This document shows positions 1 through 10,994 of a DNA stretch of 64,000 nt, piece by piece. The notes under the pieces are model-generated. The model saw only the letters and a list, made by a program, of their open reading frames with translations. It had not been told where the DNA came from and did not search any database. This DNA comes from Epiperipatus broadwayi. Lineage: Eukaryota; Onychophora; Udeonychophora; Euonychophora; Peripatidae. Numbering within the stretch: the stretch's first letter is position 1; every line of letters starts with the position of its first letter. Position numbers and translations under genes: made by a program. The stretch is taken from positions 5,684,926-5,748,925 of the forward strand of contig JAQFVV010000031.1 of NCBI GenBank assembly GCA_028023455.1, in the 5' to 3' direction.

Positions 1-422
1 ATATCATTTATTAACTCAAAAATAATTATAAACTTACTATCTTACATCTCTTATCAAACTAATTACCATATACTACTGAAATATTTACACCTAATCATAC
101 AAAATTTAATAATTATTACAATACTATAAGTTATTATCATATATCATTCACTAATTAAATAATGTTTTCTATTTTTAGAATTATTATTTTTTAAAAAAAA
201 TCAGACAATTACAAATAAAAAGTTAAGCTAAGATAAACTCTGGCACCTCTTGGAGCCAAGTGAAGTTTCACTTATGTACAATATATATATATATATATTG
301 TATATATATATATATATATATGTCATTAGAAGAAGTTGAACTGAATCTTTCAGCTCTCCCACATCTACCCATTCCACCTTAGCAGCTACATGACTACATT
401 GATATGAAAAAGATAAACAATC

Positions 423-460
<38 letters not shown>

Positions 461-480
461 CATGCACACATCAATTGGTC
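1..480. repeat. AT-rich leader with two (AT)n tracts
   Basis: No gene is seen. Two (AT)n runs lie at about 278-321 and 427-459. The short open frame across them is only the Ile-Tyr translation of the microsatellite. Confidence 0.6.
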
Positions 481-2090
481 CAGATCTCCTTCTATGCATA
501 TGCACAACCACTGCTCAGTATATATTGAGACAGCATATCCTTAAATTTTAATGGACAAGCTTAAAGTTTTTCTATCGTCTAACTTTTCGGTGATCCATAT
601 CATTGAATGTCTGAGGATGGAGTAAACAAAGCCATTGTAGATGTCAATATTATTGTCATACCCACAATGATTTTAAGTCAAGCTAACACCTCGCAAATAG
701 GAACTTCATATATCCACATAAATATATAGAAGAAAAATGGCAAGAATATTGGCTGAATATGTAATATTTAAATTCCTGTATATTACATATACTAAACTTA
801 ATAAAATTGGAAGAATGTGATTTCAGCATTTATAGCTCCCCATTGTCATCCACTCCATTTTATACAACTGATACACATGATTACACACATGTAAAATTCA
901 TAAATAATCTTCAATAAAAATATTGCATGATAAATCATCACTCATTAGTTGTCCAGATTACAATCTTCTGCATATACATACAATTTGTATTTAGAATATA
1001 TTACATATAAAATCTTCAAACATTATTGCACAAATTTAAATCTTCTCCACCCTACAAATTTTTAGTCATTCATAGTATTGAAAATGCCAATATTTTTGTC
1101 ATACCCATGTTATCTTCAACTCAGTCTGGCCAATCACACATAGAACATTAATATGCCCATTTAATTAAAGAAAAGATTAATGGGCAATATGAAATCTCAA
1201 TGTGTAATATTTAAATACATGTATATTATTTATACTAAGGTTAATTTAATTAAAAGAACAAGAACTCAGACCTTTATCCTCCTCAAAGATATCCACTCCT
1301 TCCTATATTAGTGATATAAATGACAAAATACATTAGAAAAAATATATGATCTTCAATATATGGTTTTTATGCTGAACTAGCACTCATCAGTAAATTCAAA
1401 TCACTATCTCCCACACACATAAACAATCATTGCTCAGTATATATTAACATACCTAATCCTTAAATTTTAATGGACAAACTTCAATTTTCCTCTGACTCAT
1501 CAGCCATCCATATCATTGAAAATTCAAGGTTGGAAGACTCAAAGCCACTGTTGATACCAATATTGTTGTACTACCAATATTTAAGTCTTTACGACCCTCA
1601 CACATAACACTTCTATATGTCCATTTAATTATACAGAAGAGGGTTGGGCAGAATACAGATTGAATATAATATTTCAAATACATGTATATTATCTACAACT
1701 AAACAATGCAATTAGAATGACTTGAAATCAGTCTTCTAAGCTACCCACAGCTATTCTCCCCATCTTATAATACTGACACCCAAACCACATACACATGAAA
1801 AAGATAGATGACCAGAATTAGTATTTTGTGCTCTCAACATTTAATCTATATCAGCATCTCTTGCACATTTATGCAATAAATGTTCAAAATATATTATGAT
1901 AAAAAAATCAAAATTTAGTACCCCAGTATCAGTCTTTTTTGCCCCCCATTTTTTCAGTGATCCATATCATTGAAAATCTGAGGAACAAATACTAAAGTCC
2001 TTGTTGATGCAAATATTATTGTCATATCCTTATTGACTTCTTCCAACTTCTCACACATAAAATCATAATATGTCAATATAAATATAGTTC
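481..2090 (+). repeat. Diverged ~470-bp tandem repeats, forward orientation
   Basis: About four degenerate units start near 513, 985, 1433 and 1893. Each repeats the order: CTCAGTATATATT block, then a block ending in TTTTAATGGACAA, then a block with CATATCATTGAAAAT, then ATTATTGTCATACC. The same order, much better conserved, is in the 475-bp repeat at 26154-27787, so this is an old array of the same family. No coding potential is seen. Whether it is a satellite or a mobile repeat cannot be decided from this copy alone. Confidence 0.6.
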
Positions 2091-2109
2091 TTCATAGGAA
2101 TGTATTCAG

Positions 2110-3290
2110 CCCATTACACTTCTGTATGTTTCAATGGACATATTAAGGTTCTATGTGTGAAGGATCAGAGTATCATAAAGTCAACATAAGTATGACAATA
2201 ATATTAGCACCAACAAGGATATTTTGTGTTCCAACCTCAGTTTTCAATGATATGGATAAATGAAGAATTGGAGGGTTGAGAAGCTTGAATTTAATGTTTC
2301 AGAATTTGCTATGTTAATATATACTGAGCACTTATTGTAAATATGTGAAGGAGATGCTGATATAGAACAAATGATCGGTGGTTGTTCAGCATAAAATTTG
2401 TAATTTTGAGATGATTTTGCATTTTTACATGGGTGTGGTTAATGTGCATCATTTGTAAATGATTGAGTGGATAGTTGTTGGGGAGGGGATTGACATTCTA
2501 AATTTAAATCTTTTTAATTATATTAAATTTACTACATATAATACCCCTGCATATGATATTATATATTAATTTGGTATTCTTCTCATCTTTTTTTCTGTAT
2601 ATTGAAATAAAATTACTAAGATCTTATGTGTATGGGGTCAGAATAATGAAAGTCAACATAGATATAACAATAATATTGGCTTCAACAAAGTCTTTGAATA
2701 TTCCATCTGCAGATTTATAATGATATGATTGTCTGAAGTGCTGGGGGTGGTATAAGACTGAAGTTTGTTTATTAATGTTTGAGGATTTGTTATCTTAATA
2801 TATAATCAACATTAATTGTGATTTCCATTACCAATGATTGATGGTTCAACACAATGCATGTATATGGGAGATCATTTATTTTGTTTTCATATGCATATGG
2901 TTGTGAATATTAGTTGTATAAGATGGATAGGTGTGGGGAACATGACAGTCTGATTTTAAGGCTTTCTAATTACATCAAGTTTAGTATAGACAATGTACAT
3001 GTCTTTATATATTGCATATTCAGCCTGTATTTTTCCCATCCCTCTTTTGTATATTTAAATATAATTATTAAATTGTGATGTGTGAGTTCCCTCATATTTA
3101 TGACACTAATATCAGTATAAACAAAGGTTTTGAGTTTCCATTCTTGGATTTTCAATGATATGGATGGCTGAAGAGTTGTAATGTGAAAATTATTGAAGCT
3201 TTCATGAAGGTTTGTGATGATGGTGTTCTAGTTGTATTTTTATATTGGAAGTTTATTTCCATCATCTAATATGTATATTGAATGTTTTTT
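2110..3290 (-). repeat. Diverged ~470-bp tandem repeats, reverse orientation
   Basis: From about 2110 the same blocks appear as reverse complements, for example the GAGCACTTATTGTA block near 2325 and its equivalent near 2800. Orientation therefore flips between about 2070 and 2140. With the preceding array this forms an old inverted repeat. The array resumes beyond the PLE-C insertion at 4270-5010. Confidence 0.55.
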
Positions 3291-3302
3291 TTTAAAAAAA
3301 AA

Positions 3303-3605
3303 CAGATATTCAAAATACATTCAACTTGTAGTAATAGCACATAAAACAGGTTAGTATATGTGCACAATGTTTTGAGAGGTATTAGTCTCTGTTCTTATTC
3401 AGGTGTTTCTGCCCTGACCAGTGACAGTACTATCATGAGATTCTAATCTGGACCATTAAATTATTGAATATTGAATTTTAAGGTAACATTCTAACCATCT
3501 GAGCTATCCTGCCAAAGGTAACAGTCTTTAAATATTTCATATACAACTCTATGAGGTTCCTCCTGATTTCTCCACTTTTTCATAAGAGCAAAGTTGATTT
3601 TTTAT
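3303..3605 (-). repeat. PLE-C pseudo-LTR, left arm
   Basis: Read on the minus strand, this arm repeats 3968-4258 read on the plus strand, so the two are inverted arms of about 300 bp with a PLE endonuclease remnant between them. In minus-strand order it carries: a segment downstream of the endonuclease frame, a tRNA-like block with box A TAGCTCAGATGG (near 3505) and a degraded box B, a CUGAAUA/CAAAAC pair resembling an eroded hammerhead core, and an end in TTGAATGTATTT. The arrangement matches PLE-A1 below. Confidence 0.6.
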
Positions 3606-3965
3606 TTCCATATATTATGTATCATTACACTATGTTGGTTTATGGGATATTATACCATTGTCATGTGAGCAGCCTCTTTAAATTTTCTTTTTTGTATCTT
3701 TACTTCACTATCCAGTATATTTGTATTTTCCCAATTGAACATATGTTTATTGGCACATACATGGTGTACTACCTTATACAATCTGTTTTATCTCTTATAA
3801 TCATCTGTTTGTGTTCCTGCATGTACTTTTTGGCAGCATCACTGGTCTCCTCAATATATATTCTTCCACATTCACATGGTATTTTCATAGATTTTTTTCT
3901 TTTGAACATTTCAAGTTTAGGCTTTGTAGATGTTAACATTTTTTATAGTGTGGCATGGAAATGAC
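3606..3965 (-). pseudogene. PLE-C GIY-YIG endonuclease remnant
   Basis: Minus-strand translation gives CECGRIYIEETSDAAKKYM then QEHK, the signature of the PLE C-terminal GIY-YIG nuclease (family form CxCGxxYIGET...EH). After an in-frame TAG, a shifted frame continues with HVCANKHMFNWENTN and KRKFKEAAH, the usual end of this domain. The catalytic-region glycine of YIGE is glutamate here. With the stop and the frameshift this is dead. No reverse transcriptase part remains, so the copy is strongly 5' truncated. The plus-strand open frame at 3551-3964 is a shadow of this remnant. The assignment rests on motif recognition only. Confidence 0.72.
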
Positions 3966-3967
3966 TA

Positions 3968-4258
3968 ATCAACTTTGCTCTTAAGAAAAAGTGAGGAAAT
4001 CAGGAAGAATCTTATAGATAAATATATGAAATTTCTATAGACTGTTGCATTTGGCAGGATGGTTCAGTTGGTTAGAGCATTACCTTAAAATCAATACTGA
4101 AGAATCTAACAGTCCAGATTTGAATCTTATGTTTGCACTATCACTGGTCAGGCCAGCAACACATGAAGAAGAGGGGATAATAATATCTCTCAAAATGTCA
4201 TGCATATACTAACCTGTTTGATATGCTATTACTAATTGTTGAATGTATTTATAATATT
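3968..4258 (+). repeat. PLE-C pseudo-LTR, right arm, with tRNA-like block
   Basis: Inverted partner of 3303-3605. At 4055-4140 it holds a tRNA-like block (GGCAGGATGGTTCAGTTGG, then TTAGAGCATTACC, then box-B-like GATTTGAATCT). This is followed by CACTGGTCAGG, an AGAGG...TCTCTCAAAA segment and an end in TTGAATGTATTT. The tRNA-like block lies in the same order in both arms, so it was part of the terminal sequence before the inversion. Confidence 0.6.
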
Positions 4259-4269
4259 TAAATAAGGTT

Positions 4270-5010
4270 AATTTATTTCTAAAGGCAGTCAATGCACATA
4301 TTATATAATGGAAAGAGTCCAATATAAAAATACAATTATTAAAGCTTGTACATTAAGATTTGAGAATTTTTTTATCTTAATCTATACTAGGCACTGATTG
4401 TATGTATGTGTGGCAGATGGTGTTCTATAGCAACTGATGTGTACTGGTTAGGCACAAAATATTATATTGGAGATCATTTATATTTTTAACATATATGTGA
4501 TTGTGTGTATACATTATGAATAATGGTGTACATCGCTGTGGGGAACTTAATATTCTGAGCTCAAGTTTCTCTAACTTCATTATGTTTATTAATGATAATA
4601 TACATGTATTGTAAATATTATCTATTCAGCCTGAATTCTGCCCATCAATCTTCTGTATGTTTAAATGGACAAATTAAATTTTTATGTGTAAGAGCTCAGA
4701 GTGTCTTAATGTCAACATAGATATGACAATCGTTTTGACATCAACAATGACATTGAAAATACTATTTTTGTATTTCCAATGATGTGGGTGACTGAAGTGT
4801 TGGAGAGTGTAGATGACTGAATCTTAGCCATTAAGCATTTAGGATTTGCTATCTTAATATATAATGAACACTGATTGTATATATGTGTGGGAGATGGGAA
4901 ATGCACCAATTGATGGGTCCTGGTTTAGAATAAAATTTGTCTATTGGAGATCATTTATCTCTTTCACATGTATGTGTTTATGTACAACCATACCTGGGGA
5001 GATGATATTT
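4270..5010 (-). repeat. Diverged ~470-bp repeats, reverse orientation, continued
   Basis: Reverse-oriented units recur near 4383 and 4856 (AACACTGATTGTATATATGTG block), spaced about 473 bp. Identity to the 26154-27787 family is low but the order of blocks is kept. Confidence 0.55.
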
Positions 5011-6198
5011 CAAATCATCATACATAAATAATCTGCAGTTTTAATTATTATGTATATATCATTGCTGGGAGACTTTATGAGTTATGAGATGAAACTTTGA
5101 TCTGTCTAAATGCAAATATTGTTATGTAATATTAAAATACTGCATTGTTTATAAAATGTTGTATATTACAACAGAATGTATAATCTAATTTCATTAGTAA
5201 ATCTATGATAATTTCAATACTAAAAATCTATAAACAAATTACAATTATTCATCTTTAAGCAACATTGAGAATCTTCACTGAAAGCAATAGTCTTTGCACA
5301 TTATTACTATGGTTTTTCTAGAATGATTGATCAGTGTAATATTACCATATTTAGTTTTCTTAAAGTCAAAAAATTTCCTGAACCACTTTTTTTCCAGTTA
5401 AGACTCATAACATGTTATTCTAACACACCATCATACTTTTTAATAAAGCTAAATATTGGAATGCTTATATATTAAAATATGCATTTAATATTCGTGTGAT
5501 TATTCTAATCCAATGATTCATCTTAACAAACATATAATCATTTAATTGGTAAAATAATAGTTTTGGGAGTAAAAGTATTTGGATTTCTAATTTAAATAAG
5601 TATTGGCAGTCTTTTTTAACAATGCATTTGGTATCAGTTGGAAGATATCACTAACATTGTTATGAAATTCACAACCTATGGAACCATAACCACAAATTAT
5701 AACTCACTATTTGTTTTACTCTCACAGAAACCAGAACTTACAACCATAATATGTACTCTTACATCATTAAATACTTTTATCAATGATATTAAAAGATTTT
5801 CCACAATTTTAGAGGCGTAACTCTTATTCTCTCTACATTATACTTTTTCAGATACAGTTATTATGTATTTAGTCTTATTTTCCCTAAAATACATTCTGAT
5901 TATTATAATAAAATTAATAACATTAAACATACTAAACGCACTAAATAATAAATTAATTGTTTAAGTAAGTTATTTTAATACTTTTATTAAAAAAATTAAA
6001 GTATAGTTTTCTGCCTTTTTTTATTTTATTTATAATACAGTGTTATCTATTGTTGAAATCTATACCAGATAAATAACAATATTATTATCTCAAAAAATCA
6101 TACATCAATAACATTAATAAATATTAAAATACAATAAAGTATAAATACTTATTACATAAAATAAATATCGATATAATTGCAGTATAATATATATATAT
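5011..6198. other. AT-rich interval, no gene seen
   Basis: Only short open frames without recognisable motifs. It ends in a short (AT)n tract that is the insertion site of the next element. Confidence 0.4.
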
Positions 6199-6755
6199 TG
6201 TAACGATCCGGAGAAGGAGACTTACGTAAACTGCACTACGGGGCGCCATCTAGGCATTTGAACCTAGAAAAATTTATAAAGTAGGCAGATACGTAAGTCA
6301 AAAAAAAAAAATTTTTTTTTTTTTTTTAAATTTTGATTCCGGTCGTTAGCCCATGTCACTAGCTCAGTGGAATAGCAGAGATTTAATAATATCATTTACT
6401 AGGATATAAAAGAATAAAGTAAGCCACTGCCAGTAATTCACATACAAACATTTATTTATGCACATATATATAAGGTTTAAAATTACTTTAGTGATTTACA
6501 TTTAATTTAACATTTAACATTATTTTTTTTTTACTTTGATTTTACTTTAATTTACATTGCATTACTATTATATTATAAATTTACATTTTTAATCAAGTTC
6601 GCACAGATGGGATTATATTAACCTGTTTAATATGTTGCTATAGATCGGTTACATAGATTTCAACGGTCAAAAACATTTCAAAGTAAACATAAACGATCAA
6701 AATACAAAGTTATTGATTACTGACAATTGCAGAGGGAAATATAAGAAACCCTCTA

Positions 6756-6773
6756 GTATTCATCGTAAGATAC
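6756..6773 (+). other. 10-nt-loop hairpin d in solo LTR
   Basis: GTAT at 6756-6759 pairs with ATAC at 6770-6773 around the loop TCATCGTAAG. Confidence 0.55.
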
Positions 6774-6821
6774 CTGCATCGTCACCAATAACTTAAAAGA
6801 CATCCGAATAAATACCTTTTA

Positions 6822-6841
6822 GATACTCACCGTAAGGTATC
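6822..6841 (+). other. 10-nt-loop hairpin e in solo LTR
   Basis: GATAC at 6822-6826 pairs with GTATC at 6837-6841 around the loop TCACCGTAAG. Confidence 0.6.
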
Positions 6842-9423
6842 AGTATTTGTCGAATGTCTATATATTTTGATCAAATATGAAAACGCAAACATATTTAACC
6901 GATAGCCAATCTATGCAAGCGTCTATAAACAACTTAAATTTAATAGTTTTATAGGATCGAGCCTGAATATACTATATAGATTTGCATTCGAAAATAAAAT
7001 ATTCTATCCCTATTTAACCCTAGGCAACACATTTCGCAATCAACCGGCGCCAATCCATCTGATACATTCATGTATTCAATGTAGCATGATACGACAACAC
7101 AATTATATTGTCAGGAATGTACATCTGAACAATATGAAGAAAGAAAACGACATTGACTCTCCACCCACAGGAATGTGACATCTGTGGGCAAGTAGATCAA
7201 TAAACTAAAAACTCCATAGGAATGGGCTGCGGTCTTCTGCCGACTTACAAACCCATCCATAGGCAAACAGAGGGTGTGTGGCGTATTTTATAATCCTGCC
7301 CGTAGCGGATCTCATGCTTACACCTACTAATTACATAAATATATCCAATCCATTGAACCAATTCAACCACGAAATGAACAACCCAAGATTACCCTCCCTT
7401 AATTATCTTTACAAATCGATACAGCCATTCACGCCCGACTCAAGTTTAACATTTTTTTTATAATTTATTTAACGGAAAACAGAAATCATAACAACTTAAA
7501 GAACAAAATTAAATAAATAAATAAATAAATGGAAATGATTTTACAAATTAAATACATTAAATAAAATTATAACCAATTAATAAATATTGTTGGTCAGATA
7601 GAATAATATTAAAATCATTTTAAATATGAAAAGTTTTTAATTTACTGTTCATAAATTTTAAAGTTCTTACGGTTATTGAAATAGTTCATCCTATTATATT
7701 CCTGGCCGTTTAAACGTGAATTCCCACGTCGTCCGAAGATTAGTATCCGGTTGATTTATTTATTTATCCTTTGGAGATTTTGTTTTTCGTGTAGTTGGTC
7801 CTCATTGTATAAACGATGGCCCATTTTTTTCTCTTTCTTAGCAGAACTGAAGGGATTGAAGCTGTGCGTCTTTTTCAATCCCCCCAGCGCTAACACCTAG
7901 CTGTTACATCGTCAATAATCAATCAATTTCCAGTCACTAGTCACTGATTAATAATTTCCAAAATTTTCCTTTTATATTAATGTGAAGGATTGAATTTACA
8001 TTACGTCATCGATGAGATGATCCTTTTCGTTGAGGTCCGATTCCATAGGGATTTCTTCTTATTTGCTAACAGTTTTTATTGTTTTCTTATCTGACAGGTG
8101 TTTTTACATTTAAATGCCGAAGGCTGGTTTACATTTAACTAATTAACAATCATTTCCATTTCTAATTAATTACCCTGTTTTCCAAATCAAAAATATATTT
8201 AAAGACAGATTTAGAGATATAATTTTATCTCCAAATCTTTTTAAAATTTAGTTTTAAAAATACCTTTTTCTTTAATAAAAATTTTATTTTAATAATTTTT
8301 ATTATCTGTGCGACTTAATATATAAGAGTTTAAGACGATATTTTAATTTCAATTTTTAATTTTTAAAGAAAGTTTTTAAATGCGAACTTTTTATTTTAAC
8401 TTGTTTAATAATTATATATAAAAAAACAATGTAACGAACGTCTGTGCTCGTTACAATATATATATATATATATATATTGTACCGGTCCATACTCCCTGCG
8501 GAATTCTTTTCCTAATCTTGCACTGAGCATGAAGTGATCAAGATTCAACAGGTAAAGAAATGGATATCAATTTAGCCGATTGTCTGTACTCATGTGTATT
8601 GGTACTTCTAGCTAAATTGATAGAAAGAGTGGATTGACAGGACTCTTCCAGTTAAAAACACCCTTTAGTTGATATCTTATTTGAATGCCCGAATATTGAG
8701 AACAATGGCAAGTACACACCTTTGAAAAATCTATTTACAAAATAGACCTTTGCGCGCCACTTCTAGAAAAGAATCTAAAAAATGAATTTTTCACCCTCCT
8801 AGAAGGGTGTGCAATACCATATGTTCAGCGGAGCATAAGAATAAGATATAACACCCCGGTAGAGCGATATCCCTTTGTGGCTAGCTCAGTCACTCTACAT
8901 CTAGGGTCTTCAAATGGGTAAGTTAAATGATTATTACAGGTATGTGGTTGATAAGGAAAGAACACATTTTATCGATATAACTAATACTATAAAAACGAAA
9001 CAAGTTTAATAATGTGATTAAATATTTATTTAGTCCCAAATACCCATTACCGTTTCATATAAATGATGATATAATAACAAAATACTAAATAATTAATTAT
9101 CCCAATATATGGAGATTTTCAAAGCGTTTAAATAGATAAAATCCAAATTTAAATAAGAACAATAATAATTCCCTAAAACTATTGACAATGTTTATAAGTA
9201 ATGGAAGTGGTCTGAGCTCCTTTTACCCAATAGAAATAAATTTTAATTTGTGTGATTTGATATACAGATATGAGATTTTCGGTCATACAGGCATACGCTT
9301 TTACTGATAACTTTAAAACCTTGTTATTGATAGGAAATATAATAATAAAAACTATGCATATTTGCACAATGAAATATATCACTAATTTCATATTTTCAAC
9401 AAGTCAATGTGTTGCGTTGGCTC

Positions 9424-9460
9424 AGATACCATATCGTACTCACCATAAGGTACTGTATCT
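9424..9460 (+). other. 10-nt-loop hairpin a (5' LTR)
   Basis: Inner stem GTAC/GTAC (9436-9439 with 9450-9453) around the loop TCACCATAAG. An outer stem AGATAC/GTATCT (9424-9429 with 9455-9460) extends it. The same hairpin is at 13613-13649. Confidence 0.6.
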
Positions 9461-9592
9461 ATTTCCGTTTTGCCAAAGATAAATTTCTATACATGTATAT
9501 ACGTGCAGCCCAATTATACTCTTACTATTATTTAAATATAAAGTTATTAGAGTACTTGCTTACAGGGAATCTATAATAAATCAATCCCTTCT

Positions 9593-9612
9593 TACACTCA
9601 TCGTGAGGTGTA
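9593..9612 (+). other. 10-nt-loop hairpin b (5' LTR)
   Basis: TACAC (9593-9597) pairs with GTGTA (9608-9612) around TCATCGTGAG. Copy at 13782-13801. Confidence 0.6.
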
Positions 9613-9664
9613 GCAGTCACAAAAAAAATAACTTAAAAAGGATATCCGGTTAAATACATTTTTA

Positions 9665-9684
9665 GATATTCAGCATGAGATATC
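9665..9684 (+). other. 10-nt-loop hairpin c (5' LTR)
   Basis: GATAT (9665-9669) pairs with ATATC (9680-9684) around TCAGCATGAG. Copy at 13854-13873. Confidence 0.6.
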
Positions 9685-10040
9685 ATATTTACCGAATATA
9701 ATAAGCGTATGTACGCATACACATATATATACATGCATCTTTGTTGAAAATACTAATTTGAAATAGAAAAATTCACTCAAAGGATTTAAGTAAAAGCTTT
9801 ACCATTTATGACCGCAATAACCGTAAATTTATACATATGCGAGAGACTCTCTCATTTTTAAATGATAAATAATAATAACCAAAAATATATATATATATCT
9901 AATCGGAAATAGAAAAGTTAATTATTTCAATGTTAATAAATATCTTAAAATAAACTTATATCTGCGTCTTCATTCTTCTCCTCTGGGCTGAGTGGGCTTC
10001 AAGTTAACTGGCTGTGTGGTGACGATTTCTTCCATTTAGT

Positions 10041-10120
10041 AAGGCGGCACTGGTCATCCTCCTGGGCGGTTGGAATTGGCGTGGTCACATCTGGGCGGCT
10101 TAGGACAGAGAAAGGGCGGT
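10041..10120 (+). promoter_or_regulatory. GC-box cluster in 5' LTR
   Basis: Three GGGCGG hexamers at 10064-10069, 10093-10098 and 10114-10119, with AAGGCGG at 10041, lie in the only clearly GC-rich stretch of the LTR. GGGCGG is the classic Sp1/KLF site of animal promoters. A promoter or enhancer role in the LTR is inferred. The same cluster is at 14231-14310. Confidence 0.45.
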
Positions 10121-10994
10121 GCACTGACTAGTTGTCTACCCCACGGTCATTTTGCCGGAATCTCTAGTATATTGCTTCATATCCTCTTTTTTTATATATC
10201 TAAATAGTAACGAGGATTATTTAATAAATTTTCATAGGCTGTCTCCAATAGTTATTCGAATCCACAAAGACAAGAGTTCTTAAAAGAACTGTATAGAGGA
10301 TTTGTTCTAACGAATGTCACTAATAGTACTATTCATAAATGACTCTCTAAGTAGCTGATCGCTTGGAGAATTCTGGAGCAACGAACAGAATGACTTGCCC
10401 AGAATGGCTGCCAACGAAAGACTGAATCTCACTGCCCTGACCAAACTATATCAATCCCACTAGCCCTCTGAGAAGCATGAATCAGCCAATCCTTTCAATT
10501 TATCTTATCATTTAGATTATAACATTCCTTATTGATTACTCAGACCACTTGCTCACAAAATCAATTCAAAAGAATTTTTAAAAAGATAACAGTTTAATTA
10601 AAGCATTATCAAACATTTTGCTTTTGATCAGATTTTTGCACAAGCAATTAACATTCTTAGTTTACAGAATAAAATTAGTTTTTAGAAAAGTAATTAAAAA
10701 AAAAAATATATGTACAATTATATTGGAACAATTGCTTTTCTCTATTTGAATTTTTCAGAGAAAGCCAAATACATAAAATAACATATCATAAGACATATAC
10801 AAAAAGGAAATATAAAACCAAAAAAATACATGAGTTTACTACAATATTTTCTATGTCAATTTCATATTATTTAAATTGGTGTGTGTGGGTATTTTAATGC
10901 TCAGACCGAATTTCCATTATTAATATAGCACATTTATATATTTGTTGTGCTTAATACATACTTTGTGCTAGGCCATTTGATAATGCCTGGCACA

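Larger units (their letters stand above)
6199..8455. mobile_element. Probable solo LTR, 2.26 kb
   Basis: The segment begins TGTAACGA and ends TCGTTACA, a perfect 8-bp terminal inverted repeat with TG...CA ends as in LTRs. It is flanked by ATAT on both sides inside an (AT)n tract, consistent with a short target duplication. No long open frame is inside. Two 10-nt-loop hairpins and their surroundings (6751-6860) align with 9590-9690 of the next LTR, so the families are related. Orientation is inferred to be the same as that element. Alternatives are a non-autonomous DNA transposon with 8-bp ends, but the homology to a direct-repeat LTR argues against that. Confidence 0.6.
8478..10994 (+). repeat. 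5' LTR (2517 bp) of non-autonomous LTR element
   Basis: Starts TGTACCGG and ends CTGGCACA. The whole segment recurs almost base for base at 12666-15178 as a direct repeat. Differences are a few substitutions and small indels (for example one extra A in a run and a loss near 10425), so insertion looks recent. ATAT precedes it. It contains three 10-nt-loop hairpins, a GC-box cluster and an (AT)n tract. Which direction is transcribed is not certain. Confidence 0.72.

Noticed and set aside
228-467. Ile-Tyr-rich open frames over (AT)n (also 40544-40874 and 60444-60774)
   Set aside because: Translations of the microsatellite on both strands; no other coding evidence.
3551-3964. 137-codon hydrophobic plus-strand frame that looks like a membrane protein
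   Set aside because: It is the opposite strand of the PLE-C GIY-YIG remnant.
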